Shown here piece by piece: positions 25,677 to 33,425 of a stretch of DNA of 64,000 nucleotides (positions within the stretch are counted from its first letter, which is position 1; each line of letters begins with the position of its first letter). The position numbers were made by a program, and so were the translations under genes. Origin of the DNA: Mycolicibacter virginiensis (lineage in GTDB: Bacteria; Actinomycetota; Actinomycetes; Mycobacteriales; Mycobacteriaceae); assembly GCF_022374935.2 (NCBI RefSeq), contig NZ_CP092430.2:1674001-1738000 (forward strand). Reading direction: 5' to 3'. The notes under the pieces were generated by a model. The model was not told the origin of the DNA. It made no database searches and saw only the letters and a program-made list of their open reading frames with translations.

Positions 25677-25705
25677 AACCTACTAGGTGACACCTCGGCG
25701 ATCAC
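25677..25705. other. attR
   Basis: The right junction consists of the phage half AACCTACTAGGTGAC (25677-25691), the dinucleotide AC (25692-25693), then the bacterial half CTCGGCGATCAC. The phage half is the inverse of the attL phage half at 13 of 15 positions. Confidence 0.85.
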
Positions 25706-26567
25706 TGCCGCCACCGGCCGAGACTTTCGGGCCGCGGGGCTGACGCATCTGATGGCGGTCTCCGGGGCCAACGTGACGATCGTCTGCGGTGCGGTGCTGT
25801 TTTCGGCGCGGTTGGTTGGGCCGCGGGCGGCCGTGGTGCTGGCCGGGGGTGCCCTGGTCGCGTTCGTGATCGTCGTGCAGCCCACGGCCAGTGTGCTGCG
25901 GGCGGCGGTGATGGGGGCCATCGCATTGTTGGGGGTGCTGTCGGCGCGCAGCCGGCAGGCGGTGCCGAGTCTGGCGGCCAGTGTGCTGGTGCTGCTGGCG
26001 TTGGCCCCGCACCTGGCGGTCGACGTCGGGTTCGCGCTGTCGGTGGTGGCCACCGCGGCGCTGGTGCTCATCGCGCCGGTCTGGACGGCCCGGCTGGAGG
26101 CGCATGGGTGGCCTCGACCGCTGGCCGCCGCGGTCTGCGTGGCGTGGGCGGCCAACCTGGTCACCGCGCCGTTGATCGCCGGGATCTCCGGGCGGCTCAG
26201 CCTGGTCAGTACGGTGGCAAACCTGGCGGTGGCGGCGCTGGTCGCGCCGATCACCGTGCTGGGCAGCGCGGCGGCAGTGTTGTGCGGGTGGTGGCCGGCA
26301 GGCGCCTACCTATTGATCCGGTTCACCGGACCGGAGTTGTGGTGGGTGTGCCGCGTCGCGCGCTGGGCCGGCGGACTGCCGGCCGCGACCGTGCCGGTGC
26401 CGGACGGCCCCGCGGGGGTCGTCGGGGTGGGCGCCGCCGCAGTCCTGGTGGTGATTTGTTGGCGATGGCAGTGGTGCCGCCGGGTGCTGGCCGCGTCGGG
26501 GCTATGCCTGCTGGCGTGGTCGGCCGCGCAGGTGTTGACCGGCTGGGCGGGTGTCGGCGCAGCGTGA
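25686..26567 (+). pseudogene. comEC: comEC, 3' part
   Basis: In-frame continuation of comEC from GDTSAITAATGRDFRAAGLT to the C-terminus. It carries the ComEC competence signature LTHLMAVSGANVTIV and many transmembrane helices. It is short at the C-terminus, without a metallo-beta-lactamase domain. No start codon and ribosome site suited to translation of this half is evident. It would be rejoined to 14054-14740 on excision. It is followed 12 bp later by holA. Confidence 0.92.
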
Positions 26568-26579
26568 CACGATTGGCGG

Positions 26580-27542
26580 GTGAGCCAATCGGTTTCGCCA
26601 CTGCATCTGATCCTCGGGGACGAGGAGCTGCTGGTCGAACGGGCCGTTGGTCAGGTGCTTGCCGGGGTGCGGGCGCAGGCCGGCAGCACCGACATCCCGG
26701 TGGATCGGTTGCGCGCCGGTGAGGTGGCGGCGGGTGAACTCGCGGAGCTGCTGAGCCCGTCGCTGTTCGCCGACGAACGGGTGGTGGTGCTCGAGGCCGC
26801 AGCCGAAGCCGGCAAGGACGCCGTGACGCTGATCGAAGCAACGGCCGCTGATATTCCGCTGGGCACCGTACTGGTCGTGGTGCACTCCGGTGCGGGGCGG
26901 GCCAAGGCACTGGCGGGGAAGCTGCGGGAACTCGGCGCCGAGGTGCACGCCTGCGCCCGCATCACCAAGGCCTCAGAACGCTCCGACTTTGTGCGCGCCG
27001 AGTTCCGCGGGCTCAAGGCCCGCGTCGACGACGACACGGTGACGGCATTGCTCGACGCGGTGGGCTCCGATATCCGGGAACTGGCCTCGGCGTGTTCGCA
27101 GCTGGTCGCCGATACCGGCGGGCATGTTGACGCCATCGCGGTGCGCCGCTATCACAGCGGCAAAGCCGAGGTGAAAGGGTTCGACGTCGCCGATCGGGCG
27201 GTCGTCGGCGACGTCGCCGGTGCCACCGAGGCGCTGCGCTGGGCGATGATTCGTGGCGAACCGCACGTGGTGCTGGCCGACGCCCTGGCCGAGGCGATTC
27301 ACACCATCGCCCGGGTGCGGTCCAAGTCTGGTGATCCCTACCGGCTGGCCGGCGAATTGGGCATGCCGCCCTGGCGGGTGCAAAAGGCACAGAAGCAGGC
27401 CCGGTTTTGGTCGCCGGGGACGATGGCGGCCGCGGTGCGGCTGGTGGCCGGCCTCAACGCCGACGTCAAGGGCGCCGCTGCCGACGCCGACTACGCATTG
27501 GAGGCCGCGGTCCGCGGGGTCGCCGAGTTGGCCGACCGCTGA
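26580..27542 (+). CDS. holA: DNA polymerase III subunit delta
   Basis: 320 aa. HolA opens the beta sliding clamp in the clamp loader. The N-terminus ([20 protein letters not shown]) and the central [20 protein letters not shown] and C-terminal [20 protein letters not shown] segments match the family. The start is GTG 26580, 12 bp after comEC. Being essential and downstream of a disrupted operon, it needs a promoter other than the comEA one, either within the comEC 3' part or in the element. Confidence 0.9.
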   Translation: MSQSVSPLHLILGDEELLVERAVGQVLAGVRAQAGSTDIPVDRLRAGEVAAGELAELLSPSLFADERVVVLEAAAEAGKDAVTLIEATAADIPLGTVLVVVHSGAGRAKALAGKLRELGAEVHACARITKASERSDFVRAEFRGLKARVDDDTVTALLDAVGSDIRELASACSQLVADTGGHVDAIAVRRYHSGKAEVKGFDVADRAVVGDVAGATEALRWAMIRGEPHVVLADALAEAIHTIARVRSKSGDPYRLAGELGMPPWRVQKAQKQARFWSPGTMAAAVRLVAGLNADVKGAAADADYALEAAVRGVAELADR

Positions 27543-27556
27543 CCCAGGCAACACGA

Positions 27557-27588
27557 AGGCCCCTGTTCGCCAGTGGAATCAGGGGCCT
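27557..27588. terminator. bidirectional hairpin between holA and rpsT
   Basis: AGGCCCCTG (27557-27565) pairs with CAGGGGCCT (27580-27588), a 9-bp GC-rich stem between convergent genes. There is no T-tract. Confidence 0.7.
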
Positions 27589-27611
27589 ACGCTTGCGGGC
27601 AATCCGCTAGG

Positions 27612-27872
27612 TCAGAGCTGGTTGAGCGCCTTCGCCAGCGCCGACTTCTTGTTAGCGGCCTGGTTCTTGTGGATGACGCCCTTGGTGGCGGCCTTGTCCA
27701 GCTTGCGGCTGGTCGAGACCAGCAGCTCGCCGGCCTTGTCCTTGTCGCCGGCTGCGGCGGCCTCGCGGAAGGCACGGATCGCGGTGCGCACCGCCGACTT
27801 CACCGACTGGTTGCGCAGCCGGGCTTGCTCGTTGGTCCGGTTGCGCTTCACCTGCGACTTGATGTTGGCCAC
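27612..27872 (-). CDS. rpsT: 30S ribosomal protein S20
   Basis: 86 aa, very basic and helical: [35 protein letters not shown] and a C-terminal [14 protein letters not shown]20 binds 16S rRNA early in 30S assembly. I chose GTG 27872, which gives the usual mycobacterial length and has AAGGAA upstream; a longer frame would add MRRNYS. Confidence 0.95.
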   Translation of the reverse strand: MANIKSQVKRNRTNEQARLRNQSVKSAVRTAIRAFREAAAAGDKDKAGELLVSTSRKLDKAATKGVIHKNQAANKKSALAKALNQL

Positions 27873-27972
27873 GGAGTAATTCCTTCGCAAAAGCTTGAGT
27901 TGGGTTTGCCTCCCGAAGCGGGAGCAACAGCTGTTCAGGGTACCAGCTGGTTCGGTAACTCCCCAACTCGCC

Positions 27973-28830
27973 TCAGCCGCGGGCGGTCACCTCGACTCGA
28001 TGCAGGTCGTTGCCGAGTTCGATCGGCCCGTCGAACTCCGCGGCGGCCAGCGCCCGCCATTGCTCTTCCTGCCCGGGCGCGATGGCGGGCACATAGTGGG
28101 TCAGCACCAGAATGCCCGCCCCGGCCCGTTTGGCGGTCGCGGCAGCCTGAGCCACCGAGGAGTGGTAGTCACAGATATCGCGGATGCGCTGCTGGGGCAG
28201 CAACTCGATGAGGTCGCTGCGGATGACGGTGTGCACCAACGCACCGGCTCCGGCCGCCAACTCGTCGAGGCTGTCGCAGGGCACGGTGTCGCCGGCCATC
28301 ACCACCGAGGCGGTCCCGTCGTCGTCGGAGTGCTCGATCCGGAATCCGATGGTCGGTGTCACCGGCCGGTGGTCGGTGGGCGCCACGGTGATCCGCACCC
28401 GGTCGTGGTCCCAGACCTGGCCGGTGGTGTATTCCTGCACGTCGACTGGGGGAGGGGCGGTCAGATCGTCGTGGTGGGCGATGCGGTAGCCGATGTCGTG
28501 ACCGAAGGCGCGCAAGGTCGCCTCCACTACCTCTGCGGTGCCCGGTGGTCCGATGATCGGCAGGGGCGGGGCGTCGGGGGTGAAGGTGGTGACCCATCGG
28601 GTGATCAGCAGATCCCCCAGGTCGGCGATGTGATCGCTGTGCAGGTGGGTGAGTAACAGTGCCGAGAGGGTGTTGGCAGAGCCACCCACCGCTGCCAAAC
28701 GCTGGAGCACCCCCCGTCCGCAGTCGACCAGCAGTTGCTGGCCCCCGGCTCGGATCAGGGTCGACGGGCCGGCACGATTCGGGTCCGGGATCGGGCTTCC
28801 GGTGCCCAGCAGGGTGATCTCAATCGTCAT
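27973..28830 (-). CDS. rnz: ribonuclease Z-like MBL-fold hydrolase
   Basis: 285-aa metallo-beta-lactamase-fold protein. The N-terminus [20 protein letters not shown] and the zinc motif [14 protein letters not shown] are typical of RNase Z and close relatives, with further ligands in VMAGDT and LTHYVPA. RNase Z trims tRNA 3' ends. The position after holA-rpsT matches the M. tuberculosis rnz region. A phosphodiesterase-like role cannot be excluded. Confidence 0.85.
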   Translation of the reverse strand: MTIEITLLGTGSPIPDPNRAGPSTLIRAGGQQLLVDCGRGVLQRLAAVGGSANTLSALLLTHLHSDHIADLGDLLITRWVTTFTPDAPPLPIIGPPGTAEVVEATLRAFGHDIGYRIAHHDDLTAPPPVDVQEYTTGQVWDHDRVRITVAPTDHRPVTPTIGFRIEHSDDDGTASVVMAGDTVPCDSLDELAAGAGALVHTVIRSDLIELLPQQRIRDICDYHSSVAQAAATAKRAGAGILVLTHYVPAIAPGQEEQWRALAAAEFDGPIELGNDLHRVEVTARG

Positions 28831-28957
28831 GACGTCACATATGCCACAGATGTCGGCCGTGCGCTATGCGATCGGCTGAGTTTCGTTATCGCCACCCCGG
28901 ACCGGCGTGAAATGGCCTAGCCTGGTGTGAAGCAGATCACTGCGGCGGGAGGCTTCA

Positions 28958-29386
28958 ATGCGGATCGCGGATGTATTGCGGAACAAGGGTGCGGCGGTGG
29001 TGACCATCCATCCGGATGCCACGGTCATGGAGTTGCTGGCGGGCTTAGCTGAGCACAACATCGGCGCCATGGTGGTGATCGGGCGTGAGGGTCTGGAGGG
29101 GGTGGCCTCCGAGCGTGACGTGGTACGCCAGCTGCACGTCCACGGCGCCAGTCTGCTGGCTCGGCCGGTCTCGGCCATCATGACCCGCCTGGTGGCGACC
29201 TGCGCCAAGTCCGACTCCGCCGACGATGTCAGCATGTTGATGACCGAGCACCGCGCGCGTCACATACCGGTGCTGGAAAACGGCCGACTGGCCGGGATCG
29301 TCAGCATCGGCGACATCGTCAAGTCCCGGATGGAAGAGCTGCAGGCCGAGCACGAGCAACTGCGCGACTACATCGCCCAGGGCTAG
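28958..29386 (+). CDS. two-CBS-domain protein
   Basis: 142-aa protein made of two CBS domains, residues 8-65 (ADVLRNKGAAVVTIHPDATV) and 73-130 (VSAIMTRLVATCAKSDSADD), ending in a charged helix. CBS pairs bind adenine nucleotides. The ATG at 28958 has GGGAGGC upstream. It is divergent from rnz. Partner unknown. Confidence 0.86.
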   Translation: MRIADVLRNKGAAVVTIHPDATVMELLAGLAEHNIGAMVVIGREGLEGVASERDVVRQLHVHGASLLARPVSAIMTRLVATCAKSDSADDVSMLMTEHRARHIPVLENGRLAGIVSIGDIVKSRMEELQAEHEQLRDYIAQG

Positions 29387-29398
29387 CCGGTCGCGGCG

Positions 29399-30013
29399 TC
29401 AGCTCCAGGCATAGTCGCTGCGCAGCCGGGCGGCCACCACCTCGAACACCGAACGCTCCAGGATCGCGCCTTCGCGCCGGATGGATTCCTCGGGCACGTC
29501 GAGCACCCGGTCGAGCCGCACCCAGCTGACCCGGTGAGCGTCATCCCAGGTACCCGCGCCGATGCCGACCCAGTTCGTGTCCTCGGCATGCCGTTGCCTG
29601 CTGGACAGCATCAGGCCAAGCAGCATGTTGCGGTCGCGGCCGACGACCAATACCGGGCGGTCCTTCCCGCGGTCTGGCTCATCCTCGTAGGCCACCCAGG
29701 TCCAGACGATCTCGCCCGGGTCGGCGCGACCGTTGAGATCGGGGGCGTAGACGAGCCGGCGTGCCCGGTGCGCGGTGGGAACACTGCTGTCGGTCACAGG
29801 ACGCCCGGCGGCGATTTCCGTAGTGGGCGCCGATGATGCGCCGCTGAGCATCTCCAGGCCGATCTTGATGCCCTGCTCGATGCCGCGCTGGATGCGCTGC
29901 TGTACCTGCGGCGCCTGCTCGAGTTGGCGGATGAACCGTGGGGCTTCGTTGAACACCAGGTTCTCCGCGAATCGCTGCACCGACTCCCATGGGGTCTTCC
30001 GCGGGGAAGCCAT
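29399..30013 (-). CDS. PemK/MazF-like fold protein
   Basis: 204 aa. The N-terminal half is helical (WESVQRFAENLVFNEAPRFI); the C-terminal half has the PemK/MazF-like pattern GEIVWTWVAYEDEPDRGKDR and PVLVVGRD, followed by RVSWVRLDRVLDVP. Similar mycobacterial proteins sit at this locus beside lepA. There is no adjacent antitoxin gene and the N-terminal extension is unlike a stand-alone toxin, so toxin activity is unproven. The start is ATG 30013. Confidence 0.75.
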   Translation of the reverse strand: MASPRKTPWESVQRFAENLVFNEAPRFIRQLEQAPQVQQRIQRGIEQGIKIGLEMLSGASSAPTTEIAAGRPVTDSSVPTAHRARRLVYAPDLNGRADPGEIVWTWVAYEDEPDRGKDRPVLVVGRDRNMLLGLMLSSRQRHAEDTNWVGIGAGTWDDAHRVSWVRLDRVLDVPEESIRREGAILERSVFEVVAARLRSDYAWS

Positions 30014-30217
30014 GCTCGAAGCATAGGCGAAAGCCGTTCCGGGCACCGGTTTCTTGGCCGCCGCGACGCCGCGGCAACGGCAGTGCTTGCTTGACGCGAC
30101 CGTAAACCAAAGACACAGGAACCTGTACGAAAACTGAAGTGCCACTTGTGTTGTCCGCAGAGATGCAGCCTGGGGCGGACTACCGCCGAAAGAGAGACAT
30201 CGCGAAAGGCATTGAAC

Positions 30218-30766
30218 ATGAACATGCGCAAAATCGTCGTCGTTGGTGGCTTCGCCGCCGGCGCGGCGTTTGTATTGGCGCCGTTGGCCTCGGCCGACAC
30301 CGACCCGTTGGCGCCCCTCGTGAGCAGCGAGGTCGCGTCGATGAACTTTCTGTTCGGGACCGACGCATTCCTGGCGGGCGTTCCCTCCACGGACGTGACC
30401 ATGGGCCCGCAGGGTTTCGAGATCATCAAGCCGGCGGACATCCCGACGGTGCAGGACGATGGCAAGACCCTGTTCGACTTCCTCGTCTACGGACTGAACC
30501 CGACAATGGCGGGGCTGGCCACCGATCCGGGTGCCTACAGCGTCTTCAACGGCGCCATGGTCCCGTTCGACGACAGCATCAACTCGCTGCTGTACGCGAT
30601 GATGAACAACGGCGCTGTGCTCGACTGGGACAGCGGCGACCTGTTCGGCGGCAACAGCGCGATGGACATCGCCAACTCCGCCGGAAGTGGCTGGGAAGAG
30701 GCCGCTAACTACCCCAGCTTCGCCTGGGGTGACCTGATGGGCTACTTCGGCATCTTCGACTCCTAG
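30218..30766 (+). CDS. secreted protein, paralogue 1
   Basis: 182 aa. The signal peptide (MNMRKIVVVGGFAAGAAFVL, then APLASAD) is probably cleaved after ASA. The mature part has a SSEVASMNFLFGTDAFLAGV start, a central VYGLNPTMAGLATDPGAYSV and a FNGAMVPFDDSINSLLYAMM helix. It shares this plan with the protein at 31114 (SEIQSMNFLFESQATLAGV; DPGAYSLLNGAL), so the two arose by duplication. There are no cysteines. Function unknown. Confidence 0.8.
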   Translation: MNMRKIVVVGGFAAGAAFVLAPLASADTDPLAPLVSSEVASMNFLFGTDAFLAGVPSTDVTMGPQGFEIIKPADIPTVQDDGKTLFDFLVYGLNPTMAGLATDPGAYSVFNGAMVPFDDSINSLLYAMMNNGAVLDWDSGDLFGGNSAMDIANSAGSGWEEAANYPSFAWGDLMGYFGIFDS

Positions 30767-30780
30767 CCGCAGCCCGAAGC

Positions 30781-30816
30781 GAAACCCCCCGAGGATGGTC
30801 TCCGGGGGTTTCGTCT
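30781..30816 (+). terminator. terminator after secreted paralogue 1
   Basis: GAAACCCCC (30781-30789) pairs with GGGGGTTTC (30804-30812), followed by GTCTT. The same hairpin type, split by an IS, follows paralogue 2. Confidence 0.8.
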
Positions 30817-31113
30817 TGCTGCGGCACCGTCAGGCCAGTCGTTCACTTGAAGACCTCCGTCTCATCCAATGCTGTATATCGGAGGCGCAGCCTGTGACAT
30901 TAGGAACGCTCTGACGTGCACAAACCTGATCCAAGTTGGGGGAAGATAGGTGAAGAACCCAAGAAAGCCGAAGCGCAAGTGAACATTCACTTGTATTGAT
31001 CACAGGTCTTTGTTAGATTTAATCCGGCTTACAGCAAAGGTGCTGGGGGGAGCCGCCGGCGGGGGTGGGGAAACCGACCGCCGGGCAGTGAGTATGAAGG
31101 GCATTTGGGGGGA
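30817..31113. other. intergenic stretch upstream of secreted paralogue 2
   Basis: 297 bp with no gene. It holds an 18-bp palindrome (described separately), a half-site TTCACTTG at 30842-30849, and an AT-rich segment TTGTTAGATTTAATC near 31010 that could include the promoter. Confidence 0.55.
30976..30993. promoter_or_regulatory. 18-bp perfect palindrome, likely operator
   Basis: CAAGTGAACATTCACTTG: 8-bp arms around CA. The half-site TTCACTTG recurs 134 bp upstream. It lies 121 bp before the start of paralogue 2, suiting a TetR-like dimer. Confidence 0.65.
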
Positions 31114-31653
31114 ATGGACATGCGGAAAATCGGCGTGCTTGGCAGCTTCGCCGCTGGTATCGGACTTGCGTTGGCGCCGTTGGCGGCGGCCGACGACTCG
31201 ACCGGCTTCGACTTCAGTGCGGTGCTGGCCAGTGAGATTCAGTCGATGAACTTCCTCTTCGAGTCGCAGGCCACTTTGGCCGGCGTCGCGGACAAGGTCA
31301 TCGACGCCTCAGCTGCCCAGCCCTTCCTGACTATCGACAAAGACGACGTGAACGCCACCTTGGGGACGCTGCTCTACGGCGTCAACTGGGAGAATGAGAT
31401 CTCCTCCGATCCGGGTGCCTACAGCCTGCTCAACGGCGCGCTGACCGAGTTCATCGACGGCAACAACGTGCTGTTGTTTGCGATCCTCAACGGCGGCGAC
31501 CAGATCGACGTCGAGAACGCGGCCGACTACCTGTTCGGATCCGACGCCGCGATCACCGCAGGTCTGGCCGGCGAAAGTGCCTGGGAGGACGCCGCCCTCT
31601 TCTTCCAGGCCGGCATGGCTGACATCGGCGGTTACTTGGCGATTGACCTGTAA
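31114..31653 (+). CDS. secreted protein, paralogue 2
   Basis: 179 aa. The signal peptide is MDMRKIGVLGSFAAGIGLAL then APLAAAD. The mature part matches paralogue 1 in plan: VLASEIQSMNFLFESQATLA, TLLYGVNWENEISSDPGAYS, and an acidic C-terminus. I chose ATG 31114 because MDMRKIG aligns with MNMRKIV of paralogue 1; GGGGGGA precedes it. Its terminator has been split by the IS30 element. Function unknown. Confidence 0.8.
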   Translation: MDMRKIGVLGSFAAGIGLALAPLAAADDSTGFDFSAVLASEIQSMNFLFESQATLAGVADKVIDASAAQPFLTIDKDDVNATLGTLLYGVNWENEISSDPGAYSLLNGALTEFIDGNNVLLFAILNGGDQIDVENAADYLFGSDAAITAGLAGESAWEDAALFFQAGMADIGGYLAIDL

Positions 31654-31670
31654 TTGTCGCTCGGAAACGC

Positions 31671-31683
31671 AAACCCCCGGAGA
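31671..31683 (+). terminator. 5' arm of a terminator split by the IS
   Basis: AAACCCCCGGAGA (31671-31683) is the exact complement of TCTCCGGGGGTTT at 33339-33351, which is followed by CGTTTT. Without the IS the two arms would form the terminator of the paralogue 2 gene. Confidence 0.8.
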
Positions 31684-31698
31684 TGGGCGGTTTCTAGG

Positions 31699-33320
31699 GG
31701 TCGTCGCAACACTGCTGGTTAGTTGGCCAGTAGTAGATCACGCAGGCGCTCGGCTGGGGTATCCCAGCCGAGCGTTTTGCGTGGGCGGCTGTTGAGCTCT
31801 TGGGCGACGTGTTCGAGGTCTTCGGGTCCGTAGATGCTCAGGTCGGTTCCTTTGGGGAAGTACTGCCGCAGCAGTCCGTTGGTGTTCTCGTTGCTGCCAC
31901 GCTGCCAGGGGCTGGCCGGATCGCAGAAATAGACGGCCATGTCGGTGGCCATGCTGAACTGCTTGTGCCCGGCCATCTCGGCGCCTTGGTCCCAGGTCAG
32001 TGACCCCCGCAGATGTGCCGGCAGGGTGCTCATAGTTGCGATCAGTGCATCGCGCACGGTCTCGGCGTCATGCCCGCCCGGTAGGTGCAGCAGCATCGTG
32101 TAGCGCGTCGTTCGCTCGACGAGGGTGCCGATCGCGGTCTGGTTCTTCTCCCCGGTGATCAGATCGCCTTCCCAATGCCCGGGGATCGCACGGTCTTCGA
32201 CTTCGGCGGGGCGGTCGCTGATCATCACCATCGGGTCGGTGAACCGCTGATAGCGTTCGCCGTCTTTGCGGTGCGGTTTACGTCTCGTTCGTCCGGTCCG
32301 AAGTGCTTGCTGCACTTCTCGTTTCAAGCCACCTCGGGCCTGGAAGTAGAGGGCCTGGTAGATCGTTTCGTGGCTCACCCACATGCTCTCGTCGTCGGGA
32401 TGATCCCGGCGCAGGCGGCGCGAGATCTGCTCCGGTGAGAGCTTGCGCGATAAGCCTTCCTCGACCGCCTCCCGCAGGACCGTGTTCACCACCAGTTTGA
32501 ACCCCTTGGGCCGCGCCCGGGCCGCCACTGCCACACGATCGGCCTGATACGGCAGGTATCGGCCATCAATGCTGTGTCTGCGGACCTCCCGCGAGACGGT
32601 GGAGACGTTCTTGCCGATCCGGTCGGCGATCGCCCGCAGCGAATCCCTCCCGAGCAGGCCCTCGGCGATCGCTACCCGATCCTCGATCGACAGATACCGG
32701 CCGTCAATCGCCGGCGGCCCGGTGTCATCGCAGGTCACACTGGTCACAGGCTGTTTGTAGACGGTGCCGTGGTTGTAGTCCACGACCCGGCCATCGGGAT
32801 AGATCCGCGTGTTGTTGACGTGGCGAATCCCCTGGCGCCAGTCCCGCGCGGTCCGTACGTTCACACCGACCTCACGAGCTGCCTGCGCGGTTGACCAGCC
32901 GGCCGCGAGCAGCTCCATGCAACGACGTTTGGCCTCGTCCTTGCCCTTCGGCGGGATCTTCTCGGTGGTGACCAGACCCTCGACGACCAATATTCGACGC
33001 GCCACCGAATGCGATACCCGACAGGCTTTTGCCGCCTGATTGATCGAGCCCGTCTTGTCGAATACGGCCACGATGATGTCCCGATCGGCAACCCCACGCT
33101 GATCACCACGCTTGCCAGGACCCCGGGCCTGCCCGGCCGGCCGGCCGATGGCCCGCAGAATCGCATAGCACCGGTCACGGGACAGGCCGACCGCGACCGC
33201 AGCCTCCTTAACCGGAACCCCAGCATCGACCAACTTCGCTAGCTGGTCACCGAACCGCGCACAGTCCTCCAAAAACGACATGGTCGCCGCAACCTCTCAA
33301 TCGAGAGTGTTGCGACGACC
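31699..33320 (-). mobile_element. IS30-family insertion sequence
   Basis: A 1622-bp element with terminal inverted repeats GGTCGTCGCAACACT (31699-31713) and AGTGTTGCGACGACC (33306-33320), which match perfectly. One transposase gene fills it. A clear target duplication is not visible. It sits in the loop between the two arms of a transcription terminator and 105 bp upstream of the lepA coding region. Confidence 0.92.
31719..33281 (-). CDS. IS30-family transposase
   Basis: 520 aa, apparently intact. The N-terminal half holds several helix-turn-helix segments (VKEAAVAVGLSRDRCYAILR; SLRAIADRIGKNVSTVSREV). The C-terminal half is a DDE nuclease: first Asp in GHWEGDLITG, second in LTWDQGAEM, Glu in NENTNGLLRQYFPKG, all typical of IS30. 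It is longer than many IS30 transposases because of an extra N-terminal HTH region. Confidence 0.95.
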   Translation of the reverse strand: MSFLEDCARFGDQLAKLVDAGVPVKEAAVAVGLSRDRCYAILRAIGRPAGQARGPGKRGDQRGVADRDIIVAVFDKTGSINQAAKACRVSHSVARRILVVEGLVTTEKIPPKGKDEAKRRCMELLAAGWSTAQAAREVGVNVRTARDWRQGIRHVNNTRIYPDGRVVDYNHGTVYKQPVTSVTCDDTGPPAIDGRYLSIEDRVAIAEGLLGRDSLRAIADRIGKNVSTVSREVRRHSIDGRYLPYQADRVAVAARARPKGFKLVVNTVLREAVEEGLSRKLSPEQISRRLRRDHPDDESMWVSHETIYQALYFQARGGLKREVQQALRTGRTRRKPHRKDGERYQRFTDPMVMISDRPAEVEDRAIPGHWEGDLITGEKNQTAIGTLVERTTRYTMLLHLPGGHDAETVRDALIATMSTLPAHLRGSLTWDQGAEMAGHKQFSMATDMAVYFCDPASPWQRGSNENTNGLLRQYFPKGTDLSIYGPEDLEHVAQELNSRPRKTLGWDTPAERLRDLLLAN

Positions 33321-33425
33321 ATGTGAACCCGCCATGGGTCTCCGGGGGTTTCGTTTTGAAGCCTCCGCCTCGCTACCCTGACTAGGCACAAGGCACTACC
33401 GCCCCCCGTTCACCAGGAGATTCCC

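Larger units (their letters stand above)
14741..25693. mobile_element. 10.95-kb capsid-encoding prophage / phage satellite in comEC
   Basis: The boundaries come from the comEC split and the shared AC of attL and attR. The element is poorer in GC than its host and dense in genes: a serine integrase at the left end, a small-terminase gene with a neighbour, an HTH gene, capsid and connector genes, a scaffold, a helicase-primase with iterons, and small right-end genes. I find no portal, large terminase, protease, tail, lysis or holin gene. Size and content resemble phiRv1 and phiRv2 of M. tuberculosis. I infer a satellite that makes its own capsid and borrows other functions from a helper phage; a decayed prophage is the alternative. 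Confidence 0.9.

Noticed and set aside
29399..30013. Toxin-antitoxin pair
   Set aside because: PemK-like fold only in the C-terminal half and no antitoxin gene on either side; left as a fold assignment.
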